Assembly (NCBI GenBank): GCA_001872455.1
Contig: MNXJ01000063.1
Location: 1-58,145, forward strand
Direction: 5' to 3'
Origin: Anaerolineae bacterium CG2_30_57_67
Lineage (GTDB): Bacteria > Chloroflexota > Anaerolineae > Anaerolineales > Villigracilaceae
Length of the DNA: 58,145 nt
A program made the translations under genes and the position numbers. The notes beneath the pieces were generated by a model. That model had not been told where the DNA came from. It saw only the letters and a program-made list of their open reading frames with translations, and ran no database searches. Shown here piece after piece: positions 1 to 8,495 of this stretch; position 1 is the stretch's first letter; each line of letters begins with the position of its first letter.

Positions 1-405
1 CTGCTGGCGCAATCCGCCGCCCGCGCCGGAATCCGTTTTTTGCACATTTCCACCGATGCGGTTTTTGACGGCACCAAAGACGGCATCTACACCGAGTTGG
101 ATCAACCCAGCCCGCCGGGTGTTTACTCCGCGACCAAATTGCAAGGAGAAGTGAATGTACTCTCCACCAACCCCACCGCCATTGTGGCGCGGGTCAACTT
201 CTTTGGCTGGTCACTTTCCGGCACGCGCTCGCTCTCCGAGTTTTTCTACAACAAGTTGTCAACCGGCCAACCCGCCAACGGTTTTACCGACGTTTCCTTC
301 TGCCCCTTGTTCGTCGGCGACCTGGCAGAGATTTTGCTGCACATGCTGGAAAAAAACCTGGCGGGGCTGTACCACGTCGTCGCGGAGATTACACTCACTG
401 TTTGA
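1..405 (+). pseudogene. truncated RmlD-like sugar reductase (SDR family)
   Basis: The reading frame is already open at base 1, so the 5' end lies outside the window. It resembles dTDP-4-dehydrorhamnose reductase (RmlD) and related NAD-dependent SDR enzymes of nucleotide-sugar metabolism. Visible landmarks are HISTDAVFDG, the catalytic-type YSATK (Y-x3-K), and the family-like FCPLFVGDLAEILLHMLEK and GLYHVV. Family members continue about 60-80 residues past GLYHVV, but here the frame runs into unrelated sequence and stops at TGA 403-405. The new sequence at about 385-422 (GGAGATTACACTCACTG, then CGTCGCAATGACAT) looks like foreign or rearranged DNA. I read this as a gene that has lost its C-terminus. 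A still-active short variant is less likely. Confidence 0.6.
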
Positions 406-495
406 GGCTCGTCGCAATGACATCCTCCAAGCGGTAAATTGCAGTAAATTTTCTATTCGGGAAAAACTCTAATAACCAGTGGGCCAAATCAAGTC

Positions 496-2148
496 CTAAA
501 ACCCCTGCGCCATGTACTCACCCCACACCCCTCTCAGCGTGTTACAAATCTCTCCCAGCGTGATGTTGTTTTCAACGCATTCAATAAATAACGGCATCAA
601 ATTTTGCGTGCTTTTGGCCGCCTCCACCAACTTTCCAAGGAACTGTTCGGTTACTCTTTGCTCTCTATTCTCCCGCAACTTCTTCAACTTCTCCCTTTGT
701 CCCAATTCAATCACCGGATCAACCTTCAAACGTTCCAACGTGAGAACTTCGTCAACAGCGAATTGATTGACACCCACCACAATCTTTTCTTTGCGTTCAA
801 TCTCTTTTTGCGCGGCGTAAGCGGCATTTTGAATCTCGTTCTGCATGTAGCCGCGTTCAATGGATTGCAGCGCACCGCCCATTTCGTCAATTTTGGTGAT
901 GTAATCGCCCGCGCCTTTTTCGATTTCGTCGGTTAGATACTCCACCAAATAAGAACCAGCCAGCGGGTCAATGGAATCTGCGATACCTGATTCATAGGCG
1001 ATGATTTGCTGGGTGCGCAGTGCCACCCGCACCGATTTTTCGGTCGGCAACCACAGGGCTTCGTCCATGCTGTTGGTGTGCAAGCTTTGCGTACCGCCCA
1101 ACACCGCCGCCAGCGCCTGAAGCGTTACCCGCGCAACGTTGTTTTCGGGCTGTTGCGCCGTCAGCGTCGAGCCGGCGGTTTGCGTGTGGAAGCGTAACTG
1201 CCACGAAATCGGTTTTTGCGCTCCAAACCGTTCGCGCATGATCTTTGCCCACAGCCGCCGAGCCGCGCGGAATTTGGCGACTTCCTCCAGCAAGTTGTTG
1301 TGCGCGTTGAAGAAGAACGAGAGCTGACCTGCGAAGGCATCCACATCCAAGCCAGCCTTGAGCGCAGCTTCCACATACGCGATGCCATTGGCGAGCGTAA
1401 AACCCACTTCCTGCACGGCGGTGGAGCCTGCTTCGCGGATGTGATAGCCCGAGATTGAGATCGTGTTCCAATACGGCACTTCGGCGGCGCAGAATTGGAA
1501 GATGTCGGTAATGAGCCGCATGGACGGCGTGGGCGGAAAGATATACGTGCCGCGCGCTACATACTCTTTGAGAATGTCATTCTGAATCGTGCCGCGTAAC
1601 TGGCGCATATCTGCACCCTGACGTTTTGCCACGGCGATGTACATCGCCAGCAAAACCCCGGCGGGGGCGTTGATGGTCATCGAGGTGGAAACCTTGTCAA
1701 GTGGAATCTGGTCGAACAGCTGCGCCATGTCGTGAATGGATGAAATCGAAACGCCCACCTTGCCCACTTCGCCCTCGGCAATTGGGTCGTCCGCGTCGTA
1801 GCCGATTTGGGTCGGCAGGTCAAACGCCACCGAAAGCCCGGTCTGCCCGGCGCCGAGCAGGTAGCGGTAACGGCGATTCGACTCTTCGGCGGTGGAAAAT
1901 CCGGCATATTGGCGCATCGTCCAAAATCGCCCACGATACATCGTCGACTGAACACCGCGTGTGTAGGGGAATTCGCCTGGCAAGCCGAGCTTTTCCATGT
2001 AATCGGGGTCATTGTCGGTGGGCAAAATTATCGGTGGCAGTTCGATGCCGGAGGAAGTTTCAAAACGCGCTTTGCGTTCCGGAAATTTTTCCAGCGTTTT
2101 CTTGCGGGTGTTGGTAAGCCAGCGCAGGTATTCGGTTTGGTGGGCCAT
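496..2148 (-). CDS. methylmalonyl-CoA mutase family, catalytic (large) subunit
   Basis: A 550-residue cytoplasmic acyl-CoA mutase catalytic subunit, which would interconvert (R)-methylmalonyl-CoA and succinyl-CoA using coenzyme B12. Family motifs run in order: [74 protein letters not shown] and [15 protein letters not shown]. The protein ends without the C-terminal cobalamin-binding domain (no DxHxxG), so it must work with a separate B12-binding subunit, which is not in this window. I chose the ATG at 2148 because it is preceded by GGAGATTTTT; an in-frame ATG at 2181 would add 11 residues without a good ribosome site. The [10 protein letters not shown] motif favours methylmalonyl-CoA over isobutyryl-CoA, but substrate is not proven by sequence. 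No operon partner is present. Confidence 0.9.
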   Translation of the reverse strand: MAHQTEYLRWLTNTRKKTLEKFPERKARFETSSGIELPPIILPTDNDPDYMEKLGLPGEFPYTRGVQSTMYRGRFWTMRQYAGFSTAEESNRRYRYLLGAGQTGLSVAFDLPTQIGYDADDPIAEGEVGKVGVSISSIHDMAQLFDQIPLDKVSTSMTINAPAGVLLAMYIAVAKRQGADMRQLRGTIQNDILKEYVARGTYIFPPTPSMRLITDIFQFCAAEVPYWNTISISGYHIREAGSTAVQEVGFTLANGIAYVEAALKAGLDVDAFAGQLSFFFNAHNNLLEEVAKFRAARRLWAKIMRERFGAQKPISWQLRFHTQTAGSTLTAQQPENNVARVTLQALAAVLGGTQSLHTNSMDEALWLPTEKSVRVALRTQQIIAYESGIADSIDPLAGSYLVEYLTDEIEKGAGDYITKIDEMGGALQSIERGYMQNEIQNAAYAAQKEIERKEKIVVGVNQFAVDEVLTLERLKVDPVIELGQREKLKKLRENREQRVTEQFLGKLVEAAKSTQNLMPLFIECVENNITLGEICNTLRGVWGEYMAQGF

Positions 2149-2290
2149 AAAAATCTCCGGGAATAAAAAATGTTGGCTCATGTGTGAAGAGTGTACAGGC
2201 TATAAGGTTTGGGCCGTTCAAAGAATAAAAATCTTAACACGAATTTTCCGAATGAAGCGAATAGCGTGAAAAAAAATTCGTCGGTCGCCC

Positions 2291-2323
2291 AATTTGCATA
2301 ATTTGCATAATTTGCATAATTTG
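2291..2323. repeat. short tandem repeat, 9-bp unit
   Basis: About 3.7 direct copies of AATTTGCAT lie upstream of the mutase gene. Copy number may vary between strains. No function is visible. It sits in the 467-base gene-free stretch between the mutase start and the TPR gene stop, which also holds the hairpin element and terminator listed next. Confidence 0.8.
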
Positions 2324-2400
2324 TGTTGAGGCCTGTCACCCTTGTAGTACACGGATTATACATGAGCCAACATCTTTACGTTTACGTTAAAAATTTGTAT

Positions 2401-2546
2401 CTGCTCAGCTATCGCTGTTTCGGCGGACTAAAGTCCTGCCTCAGAGCATGAAAGTCGGACACTTGCACTTGCGTCAGGGGCAAGTATAAATCCGACTCTT
2501 GCACCAGCCCGCTGAAAAGAGCGAAAAGGCAGTTGGGTTGAGCAGT
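2401..2546. repeat. interspersed multi-hairpin repeat, copy A
   Basis: A roughly 146-bp element bounded by inverted ends CTGCTCAG and TTGAGCAG. Inside it are an outer GGCGG...CCCGC pairing and small hairpins such as GGACTAAAGTCC and AAGTCGGA...TCCGACT. It shares this architecture with the elements at 23905-24070 and about 43430-43524. It has no coding capacity, so it is probably a non-autonomous mobile or REP-like repeat. Confidence 0.55.
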
Positions 2547-2560
2547 TATAAAAATTAATT

Positions 2561-2597
2561 AAAAGATGAAGCCGGCGTAAGAACGGCTTCATCTTTT
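2561..2597 (-). terminator. intrinsic terminator of the TPR gene
   Basis: A perfect 14-bp stem (AAAAGATGAAGCCG pairing with CGGCTTCATCTTTT) with a 9-nt loop, 19 nt past the TPR gene stop codon. On the minus strand it is followed by TTTTAATTAATTTTT. The A/T ends could let it work in both directions. Confidence 0.85.
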
Positions 2598-2615
2598 GTG
2601 TTTTTCATGGGCTTT

Positions 2616-4451
2616 TTACGGCGTTGCTGACGGCGCGCGTGTGTTGGTTGGCGAGGGCGTTTGACTGGGCTGACGGGTTTGCGTTGGCGTGATTGTGGCC
2701 GTAACCCGTGGCGTGGCGCTGGGTGTTTGTGGCGTTGGTGTGCGATAGGCCAGCGCCAACTGACTCACCTCTGCGCGTATTTCCGGGCTGACGGCTGCTT
2801 CGGGGAGCGCTAAAATTTCCAGCCAGTTTTTGTAAGCCTCGTCGGGAAAGTTCTCTTCGCGCAGTGAAAAAGCCTCGTAGTACAGGTAACGCGCTTTTTT
2901 GGCGTCACTATTTGCCAATATCTCAATCTTCAGTAAGGCGACGTAAGCATTGCCATAGTCGTCTTGCGCTTGTTGCGCGCGCGCAATTCCCAGCCCGGCA
3001 TCAAATGAGAGCGCATTGAGACGAAATGCTGCGCGAAAATCGGCTTCAGCCTGCTCAAAATTTTTCAGTGCCATCTGGGTTTCAGCGCGCCAGGTGTAGG
3101 CTTCGTCGCTGTTTTTGTCGAGGCGAATGGCCTGGTCAAGCGCAGTCAGCGCCTTTTCATATTCACCTTGTGACAGATACGATGCGCCCAAAAACGTAAA
3201 GGCCTCGGCGTTATCGGGTGAATACTGCAAGTAGAACTCCAAATTCTTGAGCGCATTTTCCAGGTCGCCAGTCGCGCGATAGGCCATTCCCAGCATCAGA
3301 TAACTGCTCAATTCTTCGGGGTCAAGCTGGTTGGCGTCCAATGCGGCTTGCAAGGCGCGTTCGTTGTTGCCCAGCGCCAACTCAGCGCGCGCCAGGCCAA
3401 TTTGCACCAGTGGCGAATCGGGCATCATCGCCTTGGCGCGGCGCAGGTCAAGCATCGCACCTTCTGGATCGTTTTTCTTCAATAGGTATAGGCCGCGTTC
3501 CAGGTAGGCTTCCCAGTAATTTGGGTCGTAGGCGATTGCCGCGTCCAGGTCAGTCTTAACATCTTTTTTGGGTGTCAGCGCCAGATTGGCGCGCGCCCGC
3601 CCCAGATACGGCGGCGCAAAGTTTGGGTTAATTTCAATTGCTTTTTGGTAATATTCCAGCGCTTGCTTGTAATTTCCCGCCAGGCGTTTGGACTCGCCCA
3701 TGAAAAACACGGCATCCACGGAGCCGGGCTGCGTGGTGGCAACCTGTTCCATCATCAGCGCCATCATTTCCCACTGATGGTCTTCATACGCGCTAATTGC
3801 CCCGCGAAAAGAATCCCCGGCAGTATCGCCGTGCGGCGTGAGCACATAAACCAGTGTGGGCGTATACGTCATCGCCACCAGCTCTGAAAGCGGGCGTAAC
3901 TCACCGGGGCGTGGCGTCGAAAAAATTGTTGGTGTGGGGGTTTGCGTAATTGCGTGACGTGTGCGTTGCGGGCGGAAAGTCCCCGTCAGCGCCATGCCGC
4001 CCACCAGCCCGCCAATCAATAGCACCCCGGTCACAATCACCGCTACCGCGCGGAAAATTGGATTGCCCACCAGCGCCTTAAAACCCGTCTGACGTGGGGC
4101 GTCATCGCTCAGTTTTACCTTGCTTTCCCATGGGCGCGGATGAAGCATCGGAAACGGCGGTTTGCTCTCGTCGGGCGGCAATGCGCCCATCAGCGTCAGG
4201 CCGCGCCGCGCCGCGGCGCTGTTTGGGTCGAGCCGGTACGCGGTTTGCAGGCAATACAGCCGCTCTTTGGGCGTCTCCATCGCCGCACTCAACCAGACCC
4301 AGTATTCCACGCGGGTCTGGTTGGTTTTCAAAAGATCGGTCAGCAGGTCGCGGGCTTCTGCCAGTTTGCCCTGCTCCACCAAATCCATTGCCGTGCGGAA
4401 TTTCATTTCCTCCGGCGAGATTTCGGGCTCAAGTGTGTCGTTCATAACCAT
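2616..4451 (-). CDS. membrane-anchored TPR protein
   Basis: A 611-residue protein of no assigned function. A cytoplasmic helical, TPR-like N-terminal part (about 15-90) is followed by one transmembrane helix at about 133-157. After that come about ten TPR-like repeats (about 210-570), recognisable by recurring A-x-x-x-Y/L-D-P-N spacing such as YYQKAIEINPNFAPPYLGRA. The C-terminal tail is rich in Thr, Pro and Ser. Such proteins usually act as scaffolds, here probably exposed on the outer face. The frame is open further upstream, but ATG 4451 (or 4445) is preferred. It lies 6 nt after a TACACT -10 box, which suggests leaderless translation; the N-terminal extension encoded upstream would be Arg-rich and unlike the family. 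Confidence 0.8.
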   Translation of the reverse strand: MVMNDTLEPEISPEEMKFRTAMDLVEQGKLAEARDLLTDLLKTNQTRVEYWVWLSAAMETPKERLYCLQTAYRLDPNSAAARRGLTLMGALPPDESKPPFPMLHPRPWESKVKLSDDAPRQTGFKALVGNPIFRAVAVIVTGVLLIGGLVGGMALTGTFRPQRTRHAITQTPTPTIFSTPRPGELRPLSELVAMTYTPTLVYVLTPHGDTAGDSFRGAISAYEDHQWEMMALMMEQVATTQPGSVDAVFFMGESKRLAGNYKQALEYYQKAIEINPNFAPPYLGRARANLALTPKKDVKTDLDAAIAYDPNYWEAYLERGLYLLKKNDPEGAMLDLRRAKAMMPDSPLVQIGLARAELALGNNERALQAALDANQLDPEELSSYLMLGMAYRATGDLENALKNLEFYLQYSPDNAEAFTFLGASYLSQGEYEKALTALDQAIRLDKNSDEAYTWRAETQMALKNFEQAEADFRAAFRLNALSFDAGLGIARAQQAQDDYGNAYVALLKIEILANSDAKKARYLYYEAFSLREENFPDEAYKNWLEILALPEAAVSPEIRAEVSQLALAYRTPTPQTPSATPRVTATITPTQTRQPSQTPSPTNTRAPSATP

Positions 4452-4457
4452 GCCTAA

Positions 4458-4486
4458 AGTGTAGCACAGCCGCAAAGGTGCGGCAA
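4458..4486 (-). promoter_or_regulatory. promoter of the TPR gene, apparently leaderless
   Basis: On the minus strand, TTGCCG, a 17-nt spacer and TACACT end 6 nt before ATG 4451. The expected transcription start is therefore at or next to the start codon. The promoter lies back to back with the one for the LysM gene. Confidence 0.5.
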
Positions 4487-4496
4487 GTCTCTGGGA

Positions 4497-4502
4497 TATA
4501 AT
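4497..4502 (+). promoter_or_regulatory. -10 box of the LysM lipoprotein gene
   Basis: A perfect TATAAT that overlaps ATG 4501 and ends 7 nt before ATG 4510. A -10 box cannot lie inside its own message, so the real start is probably ATG 4510, read from a leaderless mRNA. No good -35 is visible. Confidence 0.5.
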
Positions 4503-4509
4503 GAAAAAG

Positions 4510-5454
4510 ATGATTTGCCTTAGCCGTCGCCTGCTTCTGATTGTCTTGCTTTTCGGCCTTTCGGCTTGTTCCGCGCGCCGGACAGATGCTCCTCGGCTCG
4601 ACTCGCCGTCAAATTTGACGCCCTTCCTGCCAGGCCTGACGCCGTCAAGAAACGCTCCAACCCTGCGCGCGCCCACGCTGGTCAGTGTTTTGCCCAGCGC
4701 GACGCCTTTCGCGCACGTCCTCATGGCAGGTGAAACCATCAGCGCCCTGGCCGAGCGTTACAGCGTGAGCGTGGATGAAATTCTGACCGTTAATCCCGGC
4801 CTGCAACCGCAAGTGCTCCCTGTCGGGCAGGTAATTCTCATTCCCGCGCCTTCCGTTGCCAGCCAGCAGGCATTACCTACGCCGGTGTCGCTTCCCGTCA
4901 GTCCGGTGCGCTGTTCTCCTCAGCCGGGTGGTGTATGGTGTTTTGCGCTTGTTTCCAACCCTTCTGCCGAAACCATTGCCTTGCTGACCGGGCAAATGCG
5001 TCTGCTCGATTCGACCGGGCAGACGATTCAGACGCAGGCGGCGCTTGCGTTGCTTGATAATCTGCCGCCCGGGGCGGCATTGCCGTTGGCGGCTTTTTTT
5101 AGCCCGATGCCGACGGGTGTGTACGGCGCTGAGATGCGAATTATTACTGCTTTGCGTTTGCCCGTTCAGGCGGCGCCACTCGCGCCGGTTGTGCGCAATC
5201 TGTTTACGCAAGTGGATTTTCGTGGGCGTTCTGCGTCTGTCGCCGGGTATGTTTTTTTGCCAGAAAATGCAACCGCCGCCAATCAAATCTGGTTGGCGGC
5301 GGTTGGGTACGATCGAGACGGCGAATTGGCCGCCTTTCGGCGGGTGGAACTTCTAACGGCGCCGGCGCCCGGTCAGGCGCTGCCGTTTTCGTTGAAACTC
5401 TACAGCCTGGGGAATGCGCTTTGGCGGGTGGAAGTTTTTGCCGAGGCGCACTGA
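4510..5454 (+). CDS. LysM-domain lipoprotein
   Basis: A lipoprotein of about 314 residues. The N-terminus has a signal peptide and lipobox (FGLSAC), so the mature protein is probably lipid-anchored outside the membrane. A low-complexity Pro/Thr/Ser linker is followed by one LysM domain at roughly 75-120 (MAGETISALAERYSVSVDEI, then NPGLQPQVLPVGQVILIP), which normally binds peptidoglycan or other N-acetylglucosamine glycans. The remaining 190 residues look like a secreted beta-rich domain that I do not recognise. The start is ATG 4510 for the reason given for the TATAAT at 4497; ATG 4501 would add only three residues. It converges on the next gene with a 1-nt gap. Confidence 0.85.
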   Translation: MICLSRRLLLIVLLFGLSACSARRTDAPRLDSPSNLTPFLPGLTPSRNAPTLRAPTLVSVLPSATPFAHVLMAGETISALAERYSVSVDEILTVNPGLQPQVLPVGQVILIPAPSVASQQALPTPVSLPVSPVRCSPQPGGVWCFALVSNPSAETIALLTGQMRLLDSTGQTIQTQAALALLDNLPPGAALPLAAFFSPMPTGVYGAEMRIITALRLPVQAAPLAPVVRNLFTQVDFRGRSASVAGYVFLPENATAANQIWLAAVGYDRDGELAAFRRVELLTAPAPGQALPFSLKLYSLGNALWRVEVFAEAH

Positions 5455-5455
5455 T

Positions 5456-6877
5456 TTATTTCACCAGCCAGCCTTCGCTGGCGCAGGCTGGCTCCGCGCC
5501 CGGCCAGGTAACGCAAATCTGATAACTGTATCCGCCTTTTTGGTTGTTACCCTTCCATTCGATGTAGCTGCTGCCGCTGGCGGATGTGGGTGGAAAGGTG
5601 AGTTTTTGCTGGCTTCCATCTGGCAGAGTGATGGTGAGCGTTGGCTGCAAATCTTTCAGCGGTTGGGACGGCGTCTGGTTGTAAATTAGCAAGCTGATGA
5701 TTTGTGTTTCGCCTGGGGCGAGATAGGCGTTTTGCTCCCAAATGCGCAGCTGCAGGTTGGGCGTCAGGCCGGTGCGCGCGCGCAGGTAGTCGTATCCCAG
5801 CGCGGCAGGGTGAATTTGTGCGCCGATGGGCGCGCTGGGGTCAAAGTCGAGGCAGTAAGTGGTGAAACACTGACGGCGCAGACCGGTGAATTCAAACAGT
5901 TCGGTGGTTGGCGGGCCAGAGATTTCATTGCTTCCGTGCCGGGCGACATACTCGATGAAGGCGGTGGCAACGTTGTAGCCCAATCCGTCGCGCAGGGGAA
6001 TGAAACTAAACCCGGGCTCGTTGCGCGGCGCAGCCGGGGCTTGCGGTGCAACCCCTGCCATTTGTGGCAGGGCGCGCAGGCTCATCAGGCGCAAGTTGTC
6101 GGGGGGCGCGGTGACGATGATGTTTTCGTAAATCTGTTCCAAATTGCCGTCTGACGCCAGGTAGACGGGGGAAAGGGGGCTGCCGGTAAAAGAGTCGCCC
6201 AGACGTTCAGTCAGCGCCAAAAAAGGTTCGGGCGGCAAGTTCTGTGGCATGGCGTCGAAGGATTGTCCGGGCGCACAACCGGCGCTATTTTGGCGCTGAT
6301 GGCATTCCATCAACCCGTAAGGAAGCAGATGGACCGTGCCGGGTGGGTCGCTTAAGGCGCGGTACAGTCCCAAATTTTCAAAATATTGTTCCACCCGGTT
6401 TTGCTCGCGATTGACGCGCACCTCTGTCAGCGGGTCGCCCAAAAAACGCAGGCCGCCGAGTCGCTCAAAGCTGGGCATAAACTCTTCGTAGACAACATGT
6501 CCGTTGAAGGATGTGACACCTCGCTGATCTAAAATCGGCAGGGGCGCATCGGCGTTTACCAATCTTATGGCAGTCGGCGCAAATCCAAATTTCTCGCCTA
6601 TAGGCGCGCTGGGGTCGTAGCGCAAGACGGCATTTTCGGTAATTTGGTATTGCAGACCCTCTTCAACAAAGGACGGACCTAACGCCCGTCCCAACGTCGC
6701 TTCTCCGCCATACAAACTGTGAAAGTCACGGAAGAGCGGGTCAATTTCGACTTTTTGGGGCGGCGGTGGTGGGTTGCAGCCTGCCAGGAGCAGGATGAGT
6801 ACAAGCCCCAGGCAGAGTAAAAGATTGTGGCGTCTTGCGCGGGCGTTTGCGGATGGGAGCGTAAAGGTTGCATTCAT
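5456..6877 (-). CDS. lipoprotein of unknown function with duplicated LGFP-like segments
   Basis: A 473-residue exported lipoprotein. The N-terminal hydrophobic segment ends in a lipobox (LLLAGC at about 29-34), followed by a run of prolines. The body contains two copies of a motif of the type RYDPSAPIGEKFGFAPTAI and FDPSAPIGAQIHPAALG. Around these are segments resembling the repetitive secreted glycan-associated proteins common in Chloroflexota. The last 100 residues look like an immunoglobulin-like fold (TLTITLPDGSQQKLTFPP and SSYIEWKGNNQKGGYSYQI). I do not recognise a catalytic motif. A cell-envelope structural or binding role is the most that can be inferred. Confidence 0.8.
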   Translation of the reverse strand: MNATFTLPSANARARRHNLLLCLGLVLILLLAGCNPPPPPQKVEIDPLFRDFHSLYGGEATLGRALGPSFVEEGLQYQITENAVLRYDPSAPIGEKFGFAPTAIRLVNADAPLPILDQRGVTSFNGHVVYEEFMPSFERLGGLRFLGDPLTEVRVNREQNRVEQYFENLGLYRALSDPPGTVHLLPYGLMECHQRQNSAGCAPGQSFDAMPQNLPPEPFLALTERLGDSFTGSPLSPVYLASDGNLEQIYENIIVTAPPDNLRLMSLRALPQMAGVAPQAPAAPRNEPGFSFIPLRDGLGYNVATAFIEYVARHGSNEISGPPTTELFEFTGLRRQCFTTYCLDFDPSAPIGAQIHPAALGYDYLRARTGLTPNLQLRIWEQNAYLAPGETQIISLLIYNQTPSQPLKDLQPTLTITLPDGSQQKLTFPPTSASGSSYIEWKGNNQKGGYSYQICVTWPGAEPACASEGWLVK

Positions 6878-6954
6878 GGCTTTGGGCTTTCTGATTTTCC
6901 CCGTAATTATAATTTACACGAATTCCCGCACTCCTTCCAACTTCTTTGCAATGT

Positions 6955-6983
6955 TTGACGTGAGCATCCCAACCATGTATAAT
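6955..6983 (+). promoter_or_regulatory. sigma-70-type promoter of the signalling cluster
   Basis: TTGACG, a 17-nt spacer and TATAAT, with an expected transcript start near 6990. It is the only strong promoter I found before the run of ten same-strand genes at 7038-21858. It may drive all or most of them. Confidence 0.65.
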
Positions 6984-7037
6984 CGTGAGATATTATTCCT
7001 TCCCACATGACGTGTGGGCATTCCAATGAGGTCGCTC

Positions 7038-7862
7038 ATGGCTCTTCGGGGCAACCTGCGCGATTTTACTGTCACTCAATTACTTAACCTGATCAACCTG
7101 GCAAACAAAACCGGTACTCTCCTTGTGGAAGGACCGAATGAAGTTGCCAGGATTGCTTTTCGTGACGGTAAACTTGCTTACGCTCAACTCGGTCAGGAAG
7201 ACAACCGTCTGGCCGCAATCCTGCATCGCGCTAATCGCCTGACAACCGGGCAGTTGCGTGTAATTCAGATGCGCGCTTCCAGCCTGAGCGATAAGGAGCT
7301 GGGGCTTTCGCTTATTAATGCAAACTATCTCACGCAGGAAGATGTTCTCAATGCCCTGCATGCCTATTTTACCGATATTATTCGCCGCCTGTTTGCCTGG
7401 GTGGAGGGTACCTTTCACTTTGAAAACGAGATGCTGCCGCCGGAAGACCGTATCACGGTGCGGCTTGATTTGGAAAATCTCATTATCGAAGGCGCGCGTC
7501 AGTTGCGCGAGTTTGAGCAGTTGCAGGATGAAATTCCCAGCCTCGATATGGCGTTGCGCTTCACCGAGCGCCCTGGCGCAAACCTGCAAAAAATGAACCT
7601 GAGCGTGGAAGAATGGCGTGTGGTTTCATACATCAGCCCGCGCAATACCATTCAGCAAATTGCGGCGGCCTGTAAAATGAACGACATGGAAATCCGCCGC
7701 ATCATCTACGGCCTGCTTCAGGCCGGGCTGGTTGAAGTTGTCCGCATTGAAAATGTTCCCGCCGCAGTCGAGAAAGCTCGCGCGGCGGCCATGCCTGCTC
7801 AGAACAAAGAAGAGCAAAAATCGCTAGTGAATCGCTTAATTTCGCGGATTCGTTCCATCTAG
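7038..7862 (+). CDS. PATAN/DUF4388-domain protein
   Basis: A 274-residue soluble protein. Residues 1 to about 105 match the PATAN (DUF4388) pattern: ALRGNLRDFTVTQLLNLINL, KTGTLLVEG, ARIAFRDGKLAYAQLG. This domain is found in bacterial signalling proteins, often beside response regulators and Ras-like GTPases. Residues about 175-245 look like a winged helix (VEEWRVVSYISPRNTIQQIA, MEIRRIIYGLLQAGLVEVV). I chose ATG 7038 because GAGG lies 6 nt upstream; an upstream in-frame GTG (7014) and ATG (7026) are possible. It opens the ten-gene cluster and lies 71 nt before the GTPase. It could act as a GTPase effector or regulator, but this is inferred from neighbourhood only. Confidence 0.85.
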   Translation: MALRGNLRDFTVTQLLNLINLANKTGTLLVEGPNEVARIAFRDGKLAYAQLGQEDNRLAAILHRANRLTTGQLRVIQMRASSLSDKELGLSLINANYLTQEDVLNALHAYFTDIIRRLFAWVEGTFHFENEMLPPEDRITVRLDLENLIIEGARQLREFEQLQDEIPSLDMALRFTERPGANLQKMNLSVEEWRVVSYISPRNTIQQIAAACKMNDMEIRRIIYGLLQAGLVEVVRIENVPAAVEKARAAAMPAQNKEEQKSLVNRLISRIRSI

Positions 7863-7933
7863 CTAGTTAGTTTTTAATGTTCATCCTGATGCTTCAACAT
7901 TCATTTATCCTTGTCTTTCGAGGGTGAGATATT

Positions 7934-8476
7934 ATGCAAACGGTCAAAATGGTGGTAACAGGTCCCTTCAGCGCTGGCAAAACGGAGTTTATTCGTTCTG
8001 TCAGCGAAATAGATGTCGTTTCGACGGAGCGCAAAATTACTGGCGACTCGGAACGCACGGTTAAACAAGCAACAACGGTAGCCATGGATTTTGGGCGTAT
8101 TACCGTGGATGAAGACCTGGTGCTGTATCTCTTTGGCACTCCCGGCCAGAAGCGCTTTGACTTCATGTGGGAGATTCTCTCCGAAGGAATGCTAGGCTTT
8201 ATTGTCATGGTGGACAGCACCCGACCGGAAACTTTCCGTGAAGCGCGCTCCATCCTTGAAACCTTTCGCGCGTATGCGCCCACGCCCTACGTGGTTGCTG
8301 CCAACAAACAGGATGCCAGTGAAGCCTGGGAATTGGAAGATATGCGTCACGCCTTGCGCCTTGATTCAAAAGTCAAACTGCTCCCCTGCGTTGCCACCGA
8401 TAAAAATACAGTGAAAAACGTTCTGCTTGAATTGCTATACAGCATTCTGGCAGAAATGGAAACCAGCGAAAAATAA
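7934..8476 (+). CDS. MglA/Ras-like small GTPase
   Basis: A 180-residue single-domain GTPase. G1/P-loop GPFSAGKT is at 10-17, a switch I-type Thr pair (ATTVAMDFG) at 46-54, G3 as FGTPGQKRF at 67-75 (TPGQ instead of DxxG, as in the MglA and CvnD type), and G4 NKQD at 124-127. It fits the bacterial Ras-like group that includes myxobacterial MglA, a polarity switch, and the Streptomyces conservon GTPases. The neighbouring PATAN protein could be its partner. I see no Roadblock/LC7 (MglB-type) GAP in the cluster. The ATG follows GAGGGTGAGATATT, giving a fair ribosome site. It is probably cytoplasmic; no lipidation motif is visible. Confidence 0.92.
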   Translation: MQTVKMVVTGPFSAGKTEFIRSVSEIDVVSTERKITGDSERTVKQATTVAMDFGRITVDEDLVLYLFGTPGQKRFDFMWEILSEGMLGFIVMVDSTRPETFREARSILETFRAYAPTPYVVAANKQDASEAWELEDMRHALRLDSKVKLLPCVATDKNTVKNVLLELLYSILAEMETSEK

Positions 8477-8495
8477 CTTTTCATAGAATGCAACC

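Noticed and set aside
2291-2323. AATTTGCAT repeats as an origin iteron or CRISPR
   Set aside because: Only 3.7 head-to-tail copies, no dnaA, no rep gene and no spacers nearby.
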